From NCBI RefSeq assembly GCF_002998925.1, contig NZ_CP027228.1, positions 124,001 to 188,000 on the forward strand: 64,000 bases of DNA. Reading direction: 5' to 3'. The DNA comes from Mogibacterium diversum. Its GTDB lineage: Bacteria > Bacillota > Clostridia > Peptostreptococcales > Anaerovoracaceae. Numbering within the stretch: the first letter of the stretch is position 1; every line of letters starts with the position of its first letter. Below, one piece after another: positions 52,543 to 62,489 of this stretch. The position numbers and the translations under genes are program-made. Below the pieces are notes generated by a model that ran no database searches, was not told where the DNA came from, and saw only the letters and a program-made list of their open reading frames with translations.

Positions 52543-52685
52543 ATATGAATAATTTATGAATTGAGAGCAACGATCTATAAAAAAACAATTGTAGCTGAAT
52601 TATATTGAACTTACACGCACAAATATTTATAATTGTTTTGTATATAGTACATAAAACTATGATTATGACATTATGGAGGTTTTCA

Positions 52686-54134
52686 ATGAGCGACGTAAGC
52701 AAGCTAGCACCACAGGAAGTGTTTAGATATTTCAAGGAAATCAGTGATGTTCCACGTTCATCATCACACAATGAGAAGATTAGCGCATACCTCGTTAATT
52801 TTGCTAAGGAGCACGAACTAGAATATTACCAGGACGAATCTGGCAATGTGATTATCTGGAAGGACGGAACTCCTGGATATGAGAACTCTGACATGGTTAT
52901 GATTCAGGGGCACATGGATATCGTTGCGGAGAAGACAGAGGATAGCACTCATGATTTCCAGAACGATCCACTAGAGCTTGTTATAGATGGGGATTTCCTA
53001 ACCGCTAACAAGACTACTCTTGGAGCAGATGACGGTGCTGCTATCGCAATGGGGCTTGCTCTTCTCGACTCGACAGACATCCCTCATCCACCACTAGAAT
53101 TTATCGCTACTGTTGATGAAGAAATAGGTATGCTAGGTGCGTACGCGCTGGATGGATCGAAGATTAGATCCCGCAAGGTAATTAACATTGACTCTGAGGA
53201 AGAAGGTATAATCACTGTTGGATGTGCAGGAGCAGTGGATATCTTTACAAGTTTCCCTGCGGATAAAAAGCTCGTTAATGGCGTTAAGTACAAATATGTA
53301 GTTGATGGACTCCTTGCTGGTCACTCTGGACTAGATATTCATCAGGAACGTGCAAATGCTGGGCAGATTGTCGCTAGATTATTCCTCGATGCTAGAGAAA
53401 AGGCTGAGCTTAATATTGTGTCTATAAATGGCGGAAGAGCTACTAACGTAATCCTCGGAAAGGTAGACGGTGAAGTAATCGTTGCTACCTCAGATGTTAA
53501 AGCATTTGAAGAAAGCATTGCAGCATCTACTGAGGAAATTAAGGCTGAATACCGCACTTCGGACCCAGGAATCACAGTATCTATTGAAGCTGTCGGTGAA
53601 GCATCGGAAGAGGCTGTAGATACTGTATGCCAGGATAATTTCTTTAAGTTCCTAGTCGCTTGTCCTACAGGAGTGGAGCACTACAGTGTAGAGCTCAAGG
53701 GCCTTGTTGAGACATCACACTCAATCGGGGTTGTAAAGCTTGAGGACGGCAGACTAATTACTAAGTCGATGTCTCGTTCAAGCGTGAACTCACGTAACAG
53801 GCTGCTCGCAAGAAAGATTGGTATCATTGCAGAAGCTCTTGGAGCAGAGGTTGAACATGGTAGCTCATACGGAGCATGGGAATTCAATAACAAGTCAGAT
53901 CTTCTTGATGTGTGCATCAACGCCTATAAGGAGCAGTATGGTGAAGAGCCAGTGGTAAGCGCAATGCATGCTGGAATTGAGTGCGGAATCTGGGCTGAAA
54001 AGGTAGGAAAGGTCGATGCTGTTTCTATCGGGCCAGACATGACAGGCGTACACTCGGTGAATGAGGAACTTTCCATCCCTTCGACAGAGAGAACTTGGGA
54101 TTACCTAAAGCTAATCCTGTCTCACTGCAAGTAA
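52686..54134 (+). CDS. pepD: aminoacyl-histidine dipeptidase (PepD-like, M20)
   Basis: ATG 52686 follows TGGAGG; a longer frame from 52605 adds unsupported residues. The 482-residue zinc peptidase shows IQGHMDIVAEK (zinc His/Asp, about residue 80), GADDGAAIAMGLALLD (about 118), ATVDEEIGMLGA (catalytic Glu, about 147) and SIGPDMTGVHSVNEEL (zinc His near the end, about 458). It hydrolyses dipeptides such as carnosine in the cytoplasm. Monocistronic with its own terminator. Confidence 0.93.
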   Translation: MSDVSKLAPQEVFRYFKEISDVPRSSSHNEKISAYLVNFAKEHELEYYQDESGNVIIWKDGTPGYENSDMVMIQGHMDIVAEKTEDSTHDFQNDPLELVIDGDFLTANKTTLGADDGAAIAMGLALLDSTDIPHPPLEFIATVDEEIGMLGAYALDGSKIRSRKVINIDSEEEGIITVGCAGAVDIFTSFPADKKLVNGVKYKYVVDGLLAGHSGLDIHQERANAGQIVARLFLDAREKAELNIVSINGGRATNVILGKVDGEVIVATSDVKAFEESIAASTEEIKAEYRTSDPGITVSIEAVGEASEEAVDTVCQDNFFKFLVACPTGVEHYSVELKGLVETSHSIGVVKLEDGRLITKSMSRSSVNSRNRLLARKIGIIAEALGAEVEHGSSYGAWEFNNKSDLLDVCINAYKEQYGEEPVVSAMHAGIECGIWAEKVGKVDAVSIGPDMTGVHSVNEELSIPSTERTWDYLKLILSHCK

Positions 54135-54202
54135 CGGGCTGTGAGATAGTGAATTAAAAAGCCGTATTGAATCGTTAAATAAATAGTGATATATTAATAA
54201 AG

Positions 54203-54236
54203 ACAGGAATAGTTGCATGATTATTCCTGTTTTTTA
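54203..54236 (+). terminator. terminator after the dipeptidase gene
   Basis: ACAGGAATA/TATTCCTGT, 9-bp stem, then TTTTT. Confidence 0.88.
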
Positions 54237-54315
54237 AACTAGTTGAGTTAGATAAACCTAACTCACGCTTATCTAATAATGCTCACTGATTAATAAGGAA
54301 GGCAGAGGATAGAAC

Positions 54316-55014
54316 ATGTATCTTAAGATTGACAACATTAAGAAAAGCTATGGCACAGGGGACAGCCGTGTTGATGTTCTAAAAGGGATAAATTGTGGCG
54401 TTAATAAGGGAGAAATATGTGTGCTTTTAGGTCCGTCAGGGTCTGGAAAGTCGACACTACTAAACATACTCGGCGGCATCGATAAGGCTGACAGCGGGTC
54501 TGTTACAATCGGGGAAGATAAAATCGAAAACTTTAATGATAAACAGCTATCTCAATACAGGCGCAAACATCTCGGCTATATATTCCAGTCATATAACCTT
54601 GTTCCTAATTTAACTGTGAGAGAAAATATTGAAGTAGGAGCGTATCTCAGCGACAAACCGCTTCCTATAGATGAATTGATTGAACTGCTTGGACTTGAGG
54701 CCCATAAGAATAAAAGACCGAACCAGCTCTCTGGAGGTCAGCAGCAGCGCACCTCCATAGGCAGAGCTATTGTAAAAAATCCAGATTTATTACTATGCGA
54801 TGAACCTACAGGTGCACTTGATTACAATACCTCTAAGGAGATACTAAAGCTCATTGAAGATATTAACAACAAGTATGGTAGCACTATAGTTATAGTTACA
54901 CATAATGTCGCAATCAGCCAGATGGCCCATCAAGTCATTAATCTTCATGACGGTCGGATCAGAAGCGATGAGAAGAACAATAACAGGCTAGCTGCAGAAC
55001 TGATAGAATGGTAG
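54316..55014 (+). CDS. ABC transporter ATPase (MacB/LolD type)
   Basis: The 232-residue ATPase has Walker A GPSGSGKSTLL (about 38), the signature LSGGQQQRTSIGRAI (about 140), Walker B LLLCDEPTGALD (about 160) and the switch histidine in VIVTHN (about 196). This subfamily pairs with FtsX-like permeases for export of lipoproteins, peptides or antibiotics. Its stop is followed nine bases later by the permease start, and both are on one transcript. AAGGAAGGCAG precedes the ATG region. Confidence 0.92.
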   Translation: MYLKIDNIKKSYGTGDSRVDVLKGINCGVNKGEICVLLGPSGSGKSTLLNILGGIDKADSGSVTIGEDKIENFNDKQLSQYRRKHLGYIFQSYNLVPNLTVRENIEVGAYLSDKPLPIDELIELLGLEAHKNKRPNQLSGGQQQRTSIGRAIVKNPDLLLCDEPTGALDYNTSKEILKLIEDINNKYGSTIVIVTHNVAISQMAHQVINLHDGRIRSDEKNNNRLAAELIEW

Positions 55015-55022
55015 GTGCGGCT

Positions 55023-57359
55023 ATGAAGAACCCAATTTACAAGAGAGTCTTTAGAGAACTTTGGGCCGAAAAGGCAAAGTATTTAGTGCTGTTTCTTTTT
55101 CTTGTGTTCTCTATCGGTTTCACGAGCGGATATCTTGTTGCCGATGGTAGCATGATACGCACATACAACAAGAGCTTCGACAAATATGCTGTAGAAAACG
55201 GGCATTTTAATATAGCTATGAAGCCAGGTTCAGACTTCAACAAGATAATTGATAATCTTGAGCAGAATCAAAAAATCACTGTACAAGAACAGTTCTACAA
55301 AGAACAGGAAGTGACGGCAGGAAGGCACAAGGGAGATACATTCCGAATTTATAAGAACAGGAAAGCTTTAAATAAGATTTCCGTTTTATCGGGACACCTA
55401 CCTAAGCACGATAGTGAAATTGCTATAGACCGACTATATGCGGAGAATAACGATATTAAAATCGGTGATGCGATATACGTTAACGGGCGAAAATTCAAGG
55501 TTTCTGGCCTCAGTGCATTTTCCGACTACAGTGCGATGTTCAGGAACAATGCGGATATGATGTTTGATGCGCAGAACTTTTCCGTCGCAGTTGTAACAGG
55601 CAAAGCTTGGGATGAACTGGGAGATAATGGAATATTCTATTCCTATGCGTGGAGAAATAAAAATCAAAATCTGTCTGAAAAAGCGCAAAAGGACAAAGCT
55701 GTAGATGTAAAGGACGAACTTCTAGGTGAGCATGTAATGCTGACCGATATAGTCGCTAGACCGGATAACAATGCGATTATGTTTACTGGAAATGACTTCG
55801 GAAACGATATGGCAAGCATGCAGATGATGCTGTATATAATTATGGCGGTCATAGCATTTATATTCGCAATCAGCGCTAGAAATGGAATTGAGAAGGAGTC
55901 GAAAACAATCGGAACACTACGTGCTACCGGCTACAAGAGGAGAGAGCTTCTGTCGTACTACTTGATGCTACCGATGATAGTATCCCTGGTGGCTGCAGTC
56001 ACTGGAAATATCCTCGGATATTCATATCTAAAGGGAATTATCGCAAAAGCATATTATCATAGTTACTCACTTCCAATGTATACGACTTATTGGAATAGTG
56101 AAGCGTTCATCAAGACAACTCTCGTTCCAATAGTGATAGTATTTATCGTAAACATCGTTGTACTGACACTAGCTCTTAGAACAGAGCCGCTGCAGCTACT
56201 TCGAGGTGAAGTTAAGAGTAAGGTGGGTACCAGAAATCCGGTGCAATTACCGAACTGGAAGTTTATCTCAAGGTTTAGAGCTCGGATTATTCTTCATAAC
56301 ATAGGTGCATATATCACACTCGCGATAGGAATATTGATGGCGAGCATATTGATGATATATGGAACTATGTTCGGTCCGATGCTGACTCACTTTAAGACGG
56401 ATGTGCAGAAAAGTCAGATTGCTAAGTATCAGTACGTTCTTAAAGCTCCATTCGATGTTAAGTACGATAAGGCGGAGAAATACGCATACTCTACGCTTAA
56501 AAACAATAGAGATGAAGATGTGTCGATATATGGAATCGAAGATAACTCAAGATATTTTAAGGGAAAGCTAGTAAACATAGATACTAATAAAGTTGATGCT
56601 GCTGATTCAACAAGTTCCGAAGCAAAGTACGATAGCGGAAAGAAGGAGATAGAAGTACTTGCATCTAGCGGATATATGGAGAAATATAGACTAAAAGACG
56701 GCGCGAAGATTAAGCTCCATGATAAGTTTGGAGATGGAAAATACACATTCGTACTGAAGAGGACATATAAATACCCTTCGTCCCTGACACTCTTTATGCC
56801 TATAGGCGCATATAATAAAGTATTTGGAAAGGATGCAGGAAGTTACACGGGATACTTCTCAGATAAGAAGCTGGATGAGATAAATAATGATTACATTGCA
56901 TCGATTATTACGAAGCAAGACTTAACACTTGCAGCCAACCAGCTAGAGTCATCTATGGGTGAAATATTCAAGATGTTCGGTGCGTTTGCCTGCACGTTAT
57001 ACTTGCTATTCCTTTATTTACTTGCCAGATCAACAATCGAGAAGAGCGTCAATTCGATATCGCTCGTCAAGATACTTGGTTACTCGGACGGTGAAATAGG
57101 AAAATTGTACAATTACGCAACAGGGATTGTTGCGATATCCTCGCTGGTGATTTCAGCGTTCTTAGGAGAGCGAATCATTAGAGAACTGTTTTATTACATG
57201 ATGCTTGGGTATAGCGGATGCCTCGAATATTACATAGAACCAAAGGTTTATATTGAATTTCTCGCTATTGGTATAATTGGGTATCTCTTGATATCAAATG
57301 TGTTAATGCGTCAGATTAAGAAAATTCCAATGGCGATTGCTCTAAAGCAAGCGGAATAA
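55023..57359 (+). CDS. FtsX-like ABC transporter permease
   Basis: I place the start at ATG 55023 (MKNPIYKRVFRELWAEKAKY) because it has an AGGTG site; ATG 55008 overlaps the end of the ATPase gene and lacks one. The 778-residue protein has an N-terminal helix, a large extracellular domain (about 50-265), three helices of the first FtsX domain (about 270-390), a second extracellular domain (about 450-640) and a second FtsX domain (about 645-778). This is the two-domain export permease layout of the MacB/BceB-like families; substrate unknown. No two-component system is adjacent. Confidence 0.9.
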   Translation: MKNPIYKRVFRELWAEKAKYLVLFLFLVFSIGFTSGYLVADGSMIRTYNKSFDKYAVENGHFNIAMKPGSDFNKIIDNLEQNQKITVQEQFYKEQEVTAGRHKGDTFRIYKNRKALNKISVLSGHLPKHDSEIAIDRLYAENNDIKIGDAIYVNGRKFKVSGLSAFSDYSAMFRNNADMMFDAQNFSVAVVTGKAWDELGDNGIFYSYAWRNKNQNLSEKAQKDKAVDVKDELLGEHVMLTDIVARPDNNAIMFTGNDFGNDMASMQMMLYIIMAVIAFIFAISARNGIEKESKTIGTLRATGYKRRELLSYYLMLPMIVSLVAAVTGNILGYSYLKGIIAKAYYHSYSLPMYTTYWNSEAFIKTTLVPIVIVFIVNIVVLTLALRTEPLQLLRGEVKSKVGTRNPVQLPNWKFISRFRARIILHNIGAYITLAIGILMASILMIYGTMFGPMLTHFKTDVQKSQIAKYQYVLKAPFDVKYDKAEKYAYSTLKNNRDEDVSIYGIEDNSRYFKGKLVNIDTNKVDAADSTSSEAKYDSGKKEIEVLASSGYMEKYRLKDGAKIKLHDKFGDGKYTFVLKRTYKYPSSLTLFMPIGAYNKVFGKDAGSYTGYFSDKKLDEINNDYIASIITKQDLTLAANQLESSMGEIFKMFGAFACTLYLLFLYLLARSTIEKSVNSISLVKILGYSDGEIGKLYNYATGIVAISSLVISAFLGERIIRELFYYMMLGYSGCLEYYIEPKVYIEFLAIGIIGYLLISNVLMRQIKKIPMAIALKQAE

Positions 57360-57402
57360 CGCTATATAACTTATACAAATAACTAGCCTCATTAGTGCAT
57401 AG

Positions 57403-57449
57403 GAAAAGCCGTACATCAATTGAAATTTCAGTTGGCGTATCGGCTTTTC
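57403..57449. terminator. bidirectional terminator
   Basis: GAAAAGCCG pairs with CGGCTTTTC, and inner sequences (CAATTGAAA/TTTCAGTTG) extend the stem. It separates the permease (plus) from the phosphoesterase (minus). Confidence 0.8.
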
Positions 57450-57532
57450 TGCTATGTTATAAAATTTTAGATAGCATTATTAAAAGTTAAATTTGCATAA
57501 AATCACTTTATTTTCGAACGAGGTCCATAATA

Positions 57533-58015
57533 TCAATACTCTATAATAGTTGCTGCGAGCTTTTTATCCTCAGAAATTATCAGAGCACAAGAACTCTTAC
57601 TTCCGCCTCTAGGGTTAGTGAGGCTGCCGGGATTGATAAACCTTATACCAGAAGAAACTTCGTTTACAGGGACGTGCGTGTGACCGAAGCAGACAGCTAC
57701 ACATTTATGCTGCATGGCGAGATACTTTAGGTTCATGAGCGAAAATTTTACATTTTCCATATGACCATGAGTGATCATGATTTTACCAGCAGGACTATCG
57801 ATAATCTCGAAATTCTCTTTGTTACAGCCATCGCAGTTGCCCGGAACAGAGCTAACAGGGATGCCAGTTTGAGTTTCAATCTCATGGGCATCCTTAATGA
57901 AATCACCGCAGTGGATGATGCGGTCTATTTTGCAAATCGAAGTCGATATGCGCTCGTACATCTCGAGTGCGCGGTCTAACTCGCCATGTGTATCACTTAA
58001 AACTAAAATATTCAT
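57533..58015 (-). CDS. YfcE/MJ0936-type metallophosphoesterase
   Basis: The start MNILVLSDTHGELDRA (58015) is the family N-terminus; the frame upstream to 58042 is not conserved. The 160-residue enzyme has all metal-binding motifs: SDTHG (residue 7), HCGDF (about 36), GNCD (about 60), THGH (about 83) and FGHTHVP (about 112). Relatives hydrolyse phosphodiesters in the cytoplasm; physiological substrate unknown. In many Firmicutes it sits beside the RdgB gene, but not here. Confidence 0.9.
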   Translation of the reverse strand: MNILVLSDTHGELDRALEMYERISTSICKIDRIIHCGDFIKDAHEIETQTGIPVSSVPGNCDGCNKENFEIIDSPAGKIMITHGHMENVKFSLMNLKYLAMQHKCVAVCFGHTHVPVNEVSSGIRFINPGSLTNPRGGSKSSCALIISEDKKLAATIIEY

Positions 58016-58111
58016 AGAAATATTGTAACACACTAGATGCATCTCATATACTTGTTTTGAATGTCATCAGGAATTAAAATATATGGTAATAAAGCTTATT
58101 GGAGGAATATC

Positions 58112-58876
58112 GTGATTACACGTGGAGTTACGATTAGAGAGGGGTCACTCGCAATACACGGAAGGTGGTATATGGATGGGCGCGAGGAGAAGCAGCCTAC
58201 CATCATAATTTGCCATGAGTTCGGAACAAATATGAGGTTTACAAGTAGGTATGCTCAGATGCTGTGCAAGCAAGGGTACGCCGTATTTATATTTGATTTC
58301 TGTGGATCTGAAAGCGGGACTAGTAGAGGCAGAAAGTCGACGGAAATGAGCGTAACGACTGAGGTGATTGACCTCCTCGTGGTGCTTGACTATGTGCAAG
58401 ACCGTCCATTTGTGAATAAAAATGCTGTATTTCTCATGGGCTGCTCGCAGGGTGGGCTCGTCGCTTCACTTGCTGCCGAGAAGCGAAAGAATGAAGTTAA
58501 GAAGCTCGTACTTTATTATCCTGCATTGTCCATACCTGACGATGCTCGTAAAGGCTCTATGCTAGGGGCGGAGTTTAGCGGGGAGGAAATTCCCGATAGC
58601 TTTAAAGTTATGAACGATAAGTTTAGAGTTGGTAAAAGATATGTTGCTGATGCTATTGTGCTCAGCGAGTGGCGCGAAATGATGCGGTACAAGAATCCAG
58701 TGCTCATAGTACATGGAACGGATGATGAGCTTGTGGATATCGATTACGCACGTAAGGCTGCAAAGATATTTCCAAATGCTAAGCTCGTAGAAATCAAAGG
58801 CGGTAAACACTTATTTCCGTCGCTTGAGGAAAGAAAAATTGCCGTTGCCGAGACGATAAGATTCCTTTGGGAGTAG
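58112..58876 (+). CDS. alpha/beta hydrolase
   Basis: GTG 58112 lies six bases after a perfect GGAGG (58101-58105), which decides the start; the in-frame ATG at 58061 has no site. The 254-residue product has an ICHEFGTNMR oxyanion region (about 34), the nucleophile elbow GCSQGG (about 112), an acid in VHGTDDELVD (about 200) and the late GGKHLF histidine (about 230). A serine hydrolase of the BAAT/dienelactone type is likely; substrate unknown. Confidence 0.88.
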   Translation: MITRGVTIREGSLAIHGRWYMDGREEKQPTIIICHEFGTNMRFTSRYAQMLCKQGYAVFIFDFCGSESGTSRGRKSTEMSVTTEVIDLLVVLDYVQDRPFVNKNAVFLMGCSQGGLVASLAAEKRKNEVKKLVLYYPALSIPDDARKGSMLGAEFSGEEIPDSFKVMNDKFRVGKRYVADAIVLSEWREMMRYKNPVLIVHGTDDELVDIDYARKAAKIFPNAKLVEIKGGKHLFPSLEERKIAVAETIRFLWE

Positions 58877-58950
58877 CGAGACGCGTCAAATGGTGATACA
58901 ATCTATAGGTACAGATTTTCAAGCTGTTTAAAATGCTAGGAGGAAGCAAA

Positions 58951-59820
58951 ATGCAAGAGTTTAAACCTTTTAAGGCTGGTAAGGTAAGAGAGATTTACGA
59001 TAATGGTGACAACCTAATCATGGTTGCTACAGATAGAATTTCAGCATTTGATCACATTCTTAAGAATGATATAGTTGACAAGGGTGCGATTCTCACACAG
59101 ATTTCGAAGTTCTGGTTTGATCTGACTGAGGATATTGTTCCAAATCACTTGATTTCGGTTGATAATGATGACATGCCGGAGTTCTTCAGAAGCGAGAAGT
59201 TCGTTCGTCGATGCACTATGTGCCGCAAGCTAGATATGCTGCCTTTAGAGTGCATCGTTAGAGGGTACATAACAGGCAGTGGATGGGCCAGCTACCAGAA
59301 GACTGGTGAGGTTTGCGGAATCAAACTACCGGAAGGGCTTAGAGAGTCTGAGAAGCTTCCTGAAGCTATTTATACACCTAGTACAAAGGCTGAGATAGGC
59401 GATCACGATGAGAATATCTCATACGAAAAGAGCGTTGAAGTTTTGGAGAAAGCATACCCAGGAAGAGGTGAAGAGTTAGCTCAGAAGGCGAAGGAGTTAA
59501 CACTCGCTGTATATAAGAAGTGTGCAGATTATGCGCTCGAGAGAGGTATTATAATCGCAGATACTAAGTTTGAATTTGGACTTGACGAAGAGGGCAATGT
59601 TGTACTTGCTGATGAGGTTCTGACACCTGACAGCTCAAGATTTTGGCCGGTAGAGGGATATGAAGTAGGTAAGTCACAGCCTTCTTATGATAAGCAGTTT
59701 GTAAGAGATTGGCTGAAGGCAAATCCTGATAGCGATTATAAGCTTCCTGACGATGTAATCGATAAGACAATCGAGAAGTATAAGGAAGCATATAAGCTTT
59801 TGACAGGTAAGGACTTCTAG
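58951..59820 (+). CDS. purC: SAICAR synthase
   Basis: ATG 58951 follows AGGAGGAAGC. The 289-residue enzyme condenses CAIR with aspartate in purine synthesis. It begins MQEFKPFKAGKVREIYDNGD, has DRISAFDHIL (about 28), ECIVRGYITGSGW (about 96) and DTKFEFGLDEEG (about 198), then ADEVLTPDSSRFWP (about 217), all family-typical. It stands alone here, away from other pur genes. A GAGCCG/CGGCTC hairpin (about 59846-59865) follows. Confidence 0.96.
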   Translation: MQEFKPFKAGKVREIYDNGDNLIMVATDRISAFDHILKNDIVDKGAILTQISKFWFDLTEDIVPNHLISVDNDDMPEFFRSEKFVRRCTMCRKLDMLPLECIVRGYITGSGWASYQKTGEVCGIKLPEGLRESEKLPEAIYTPSTKAEIGDHDENISYEKSVEVLEKAYPGRGEELAQKAKELTLAVYKKCADYALERGIIIADTKFEFGLDEEGNVVLADEVLTPDSSRFWPVEGYEVGKSQPSYDKQFVRDWLKANPDSDYKLPDDVIDKTIEKYKEAYKLLTGKDF

Positions 59821-59877
59821 GCTGATGCAATATGATTTTCTATGGGAGCCGTAATTGCGGCTCTCATATTATGTAGG

Positions 59878-60549
59878 ATGAATATGAACTTGATTTTTTT
59901 TATTGCTAGCATACTTCTGGGTGTTGGTCTTGCGATGGATGCATTTGCGATATCAATCGCTAATGGCATAAGTAGACCAGATGCTAAGTGTAGATATGTA
60001 ATGAAAGTTACAGCGGTATATGCATTCTTTCAATTTGCAATGCCAATGATAGGGTGGGTTATGGTGCACGAAGCGGCAAAGGCTCTTGGTGCTTTCAATA
60101 AACTCGTCCCATGGATTGCTTTGGTGTTGTTAGCCTTTCTTGGTGGTCGCATGATCCTCGAAGGCGTTAGATGTGGAAAATCAAGAGCAGATGTCTGTAG
60201 TGATGGAGGCATTGTGAAGAATAGTAATGCAGAGGTCTGTAGCAAGGCTGCAGTTTCAAAAGCGAGTGAAACGCAGCCAGCTGAACTTACAGGCATGACT
60301 CTGTTTATGCAGGGAGTTGCCACATCTATTGATGCTTTATCGACGGGATTTACTATTTCTAGCTATGATGCAGAAGCCGCCATCGTCTGTTCGAGTGTCA
60401 TTGCAGCAGTTACGTGGATTATGTGCTTTATTGGCATGCGTATAGGTGCGAAGGTCGGCGAATTGTTTTCTGCTCATGCTGCAATTGTTGGGGGCGTAAT
60501 TCTTGTAATTATTGGCATAGAAGTGTTTGCAAAAGATGTACTACTGTAA
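59878..60549 (+). CDS. mntP: manganese efflux pump MntP
   Basis: The likely start is ATG 59878 or 59884 (MNMNLIFFIASILLG); neither has a good ribosome site, while the ATG at 59842 is inside the purC terminator hairpin. The product of about 223 residues has six helices and the two signature Asp motifs, AMDAFAISIANG (about 20) and SIDALSTGFTISS (about 145). A cysteine- and serine-containing cytoplasmic loop (about 100-135) joins them. No Mn riboswitch (yybP-ykoY) is evident upstream. Confidence 0.9.
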   Translation: MNMNLIFFIASILLGVGLAMDAFAISIANGISRPDAKCRYVMKVTAVYAFFQFAMPMIGWVMVHEAAKALGAFNKLVPWIALVLLAFLGGRMILEGVRCGKSRADVCSDGGIVKNSNAEVCSKAAVSKASETQPAELTGMTLFMQGVATSIDALSTGFTISSYDAEAAIVCSSVIAAVTWIMCFIGMRIGAKVGELFSAHAAIVGGVILVIIGIEVFAKDVLL

Positions 60550-60613
60550 TAGAATTACACTGCATGGGTATTACATTCTTAAGACGAAATATTTAATGTA
60601 AGGAGATATCAGA

Positions 60614-62479
60614 TTGGAGATTTTCTTTAAAATCGTGAGTCTGCTCGGCGGACTAGCAATGTTCCTATACGGAATGCGCATCATGGGTGATGGACTTAAA
60701 TCTACGTCAGGAGGCGCGATGAAGGCGGCCCTTGCAAGGGTTACGGATAAGCCTTTTAAAGGTTTTTTACTCGGGCTTATAGTAACGTGTATGATTCAGA
60801 GCTCAACGGCAGCCATCGTACTCACTGTAGGTCTTGTTGGAGCAGGTTTCCTGACATTCAGGCAGTCGATTGGAATCGTGCTAGGTGCAAACGTAGGAAC
60901 TACAATCACGGCACAGATTATCAGGTTGATGGACGTTAAAGCAGGGTCTACAAGTTTCCTGTCTTTCTTTAAATCAGACAACTTAGCGCCTATGGCACTT
61001 GTTATAGGTATAGTTCTAATTATGTTTGTAAGCTCGAGAGCCGCGCATACAGTGGGAACCATTCTTATGGGATTCGGAACACTTTTCGTAGGCCTTATGA
61101 ACATGAGTGCAGCGGTTTCTCATATGGGTGATACGCTCAGTAAATTGCTCGTTTCTTTCGAAGGAAACCCAGCACTTGGTTTTTTCTCGGGTGTATTAGT
61201 TACAGGAATCATCCAGAGCTCTTCGGCTGTAGTCGGAATACTGCAGTCAATCGCAAGTACTATTGGAATTAAATTCTGCGGCGTATTCGCAGTAATCATC
61301 GGTATAGATATCGGTGACTGTTTGACTACATATCTGGTTTGCCGTATAGGTGCAAAACCGGAGCAGATAAGGACGGCACTTGTCCATGTACTATATAACT
61401 TTACGGCATCTATACTTCTATTTATAGCTGTAGGTGTGCTTAGAGGCACAGGTGTTATAGATGATAATATTTGGTATATGACGCTCCGCGCAGGTGGTGT
61501 TGCTAATGTTCACGGACTATTTAAGCTAATACCAGCACTATTACTGCTTCCTTGTGCTGGGATTTTTGCAAAGGTTGCAGAGAGGCTCGTACCAGACCAG
61601 CCAGAGGATCCAGAGGATACGATGATCAAGGAAAGTATCAAGCAGCTTGACCTCAGGCTCATCAATAATCCTCGTATCGCCCTCGGAGAGACACACTCGA
61701 TGACGAGCAATATGTTCGAGGTTGCGCTACACAATTATACCGCTTGTATACAGCAGATGTACGAGTATGATCCAAAGCGTAACGAACGTATGAATCAGCG
61801 AGAAGATATGATCGACAAGATGACAGACGTCGCTGACAAGTATGTGGTCGAGATTTCACCGCATATCACATTGGATTATGATGATAGATTCCAGAGCTTT
61901 CTGATGAAGGGCTTAGTAAGTATTGAGAGAATCGGCGATTTGGCGATTAACATCATGGATGCTATTAAGAATATGAGGGAAGATGATGTTGAATTCTCAA
62001 GGGCTGCTATGGCTGAACTAAGGGTACTGCTGACGGCTGTAAACGATATACTCGAACTGACGGCTGATGCGTATAAGGAGAGTAGCTACGAAAAGGCTCA
62101 GAGGATTGAGCCTCTTGAGGAAGTTATCGACGAGCTTGTGGATGAAGTTAGACGTAGACACATGTGGAGAATGAAGCACAACCTGTGCGATGTAGTTAAG
62201 GGTATAAGCTTCCAGAATATCTTACAGAATCTAGAACGTATCTCCGATCAGTGCTCTGACCTTGGTGTTAATATACTTGGTATCGAAGATGATAATATCT
62301 ATGGAAATGAGCACCAGTACTTACGTGATATTCACCACTCTGACGATGATCTATATAATCAGCTATTTGCAAAATTTAAGGCTAAGTATATGGGCGTGCT
62401 CGACTCGATGCCAGCAGACTCTACAGAGCATGATGATTCGGATGTAGAGAGACAGCTTCAGGTCGATGTTGTAAATTAA
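60614..62479 (+). CDS. Na/Pi cotransporter family protein (NptA-like) with PhoU domain
   Basis: TTG 60614 follows AAGGAG at nine bases. The 621-residue protein has two inverted Na/Pi-cotransporter repeats with the QSS motifs MIQSSTAAI (about 56) and IIQSSSAVV (about 197), about eight membrane helices, and a C-terminal PhoU-like helical domain (about 350-565). It imports phosphate with sodium, and the PhoU part may regulate it. The following galactokinase-like gene starts 10 bases after its stop. Confidence 0.9.
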   Translation: MEIFFKIVSLLGGLAMFLYGMRIMGDGLKSTSGGAMKAALARVTDKPFKGFLLGLIVTCMIQSSTAAIVLTVGLVGAGFLTFRQSIGIVLGANVGTTITAQIIRLMDVKAGSTSFLSFFKSDNLAPMALVIGIVLIMFVSSRAAHTVGTILMGFGTLFVGLMNMSAAVSHMGDTLSKLLVSFEGNPALGFFSGVLVTGIIQSSSAVVGILQSIASTIGIKFCGVFAVIIGIDIGDCLTTYLVCRIGAKPEQIRTALVHVLYNFTASILLFIAVGVLRGTGVIDDNIWYMTLRAGGVANVHGLFKLIPALLLLPCAGIFAKVAERLVPDQPEDPEDTMIKESIKQLDLRLINNPRIALGETHSMTSNMFEVALHNYTACIQQMYEYDPKRNERMNQREDMIDKMTDVADKYVVEISPHITLDYDDRFQSFLMKGLVSIERIGDLAINIMDAIKNMREDDVEFSRAAMAELRVLLTAVNDILELTADAYKESSYEKAQRIEPLEEVIDELVDEVRRRHMWRMKHNLCDVVKGISFQNILQNLERISDQCSDLGVNILGIEDDNIYGNEHQYLRDIHHSDDDLYNQLFAKFKAKYMGVLDSMPADSTEHDDSDVERQLQVDVVN

Positions 62480-62489
62480 TAAAGCGTAT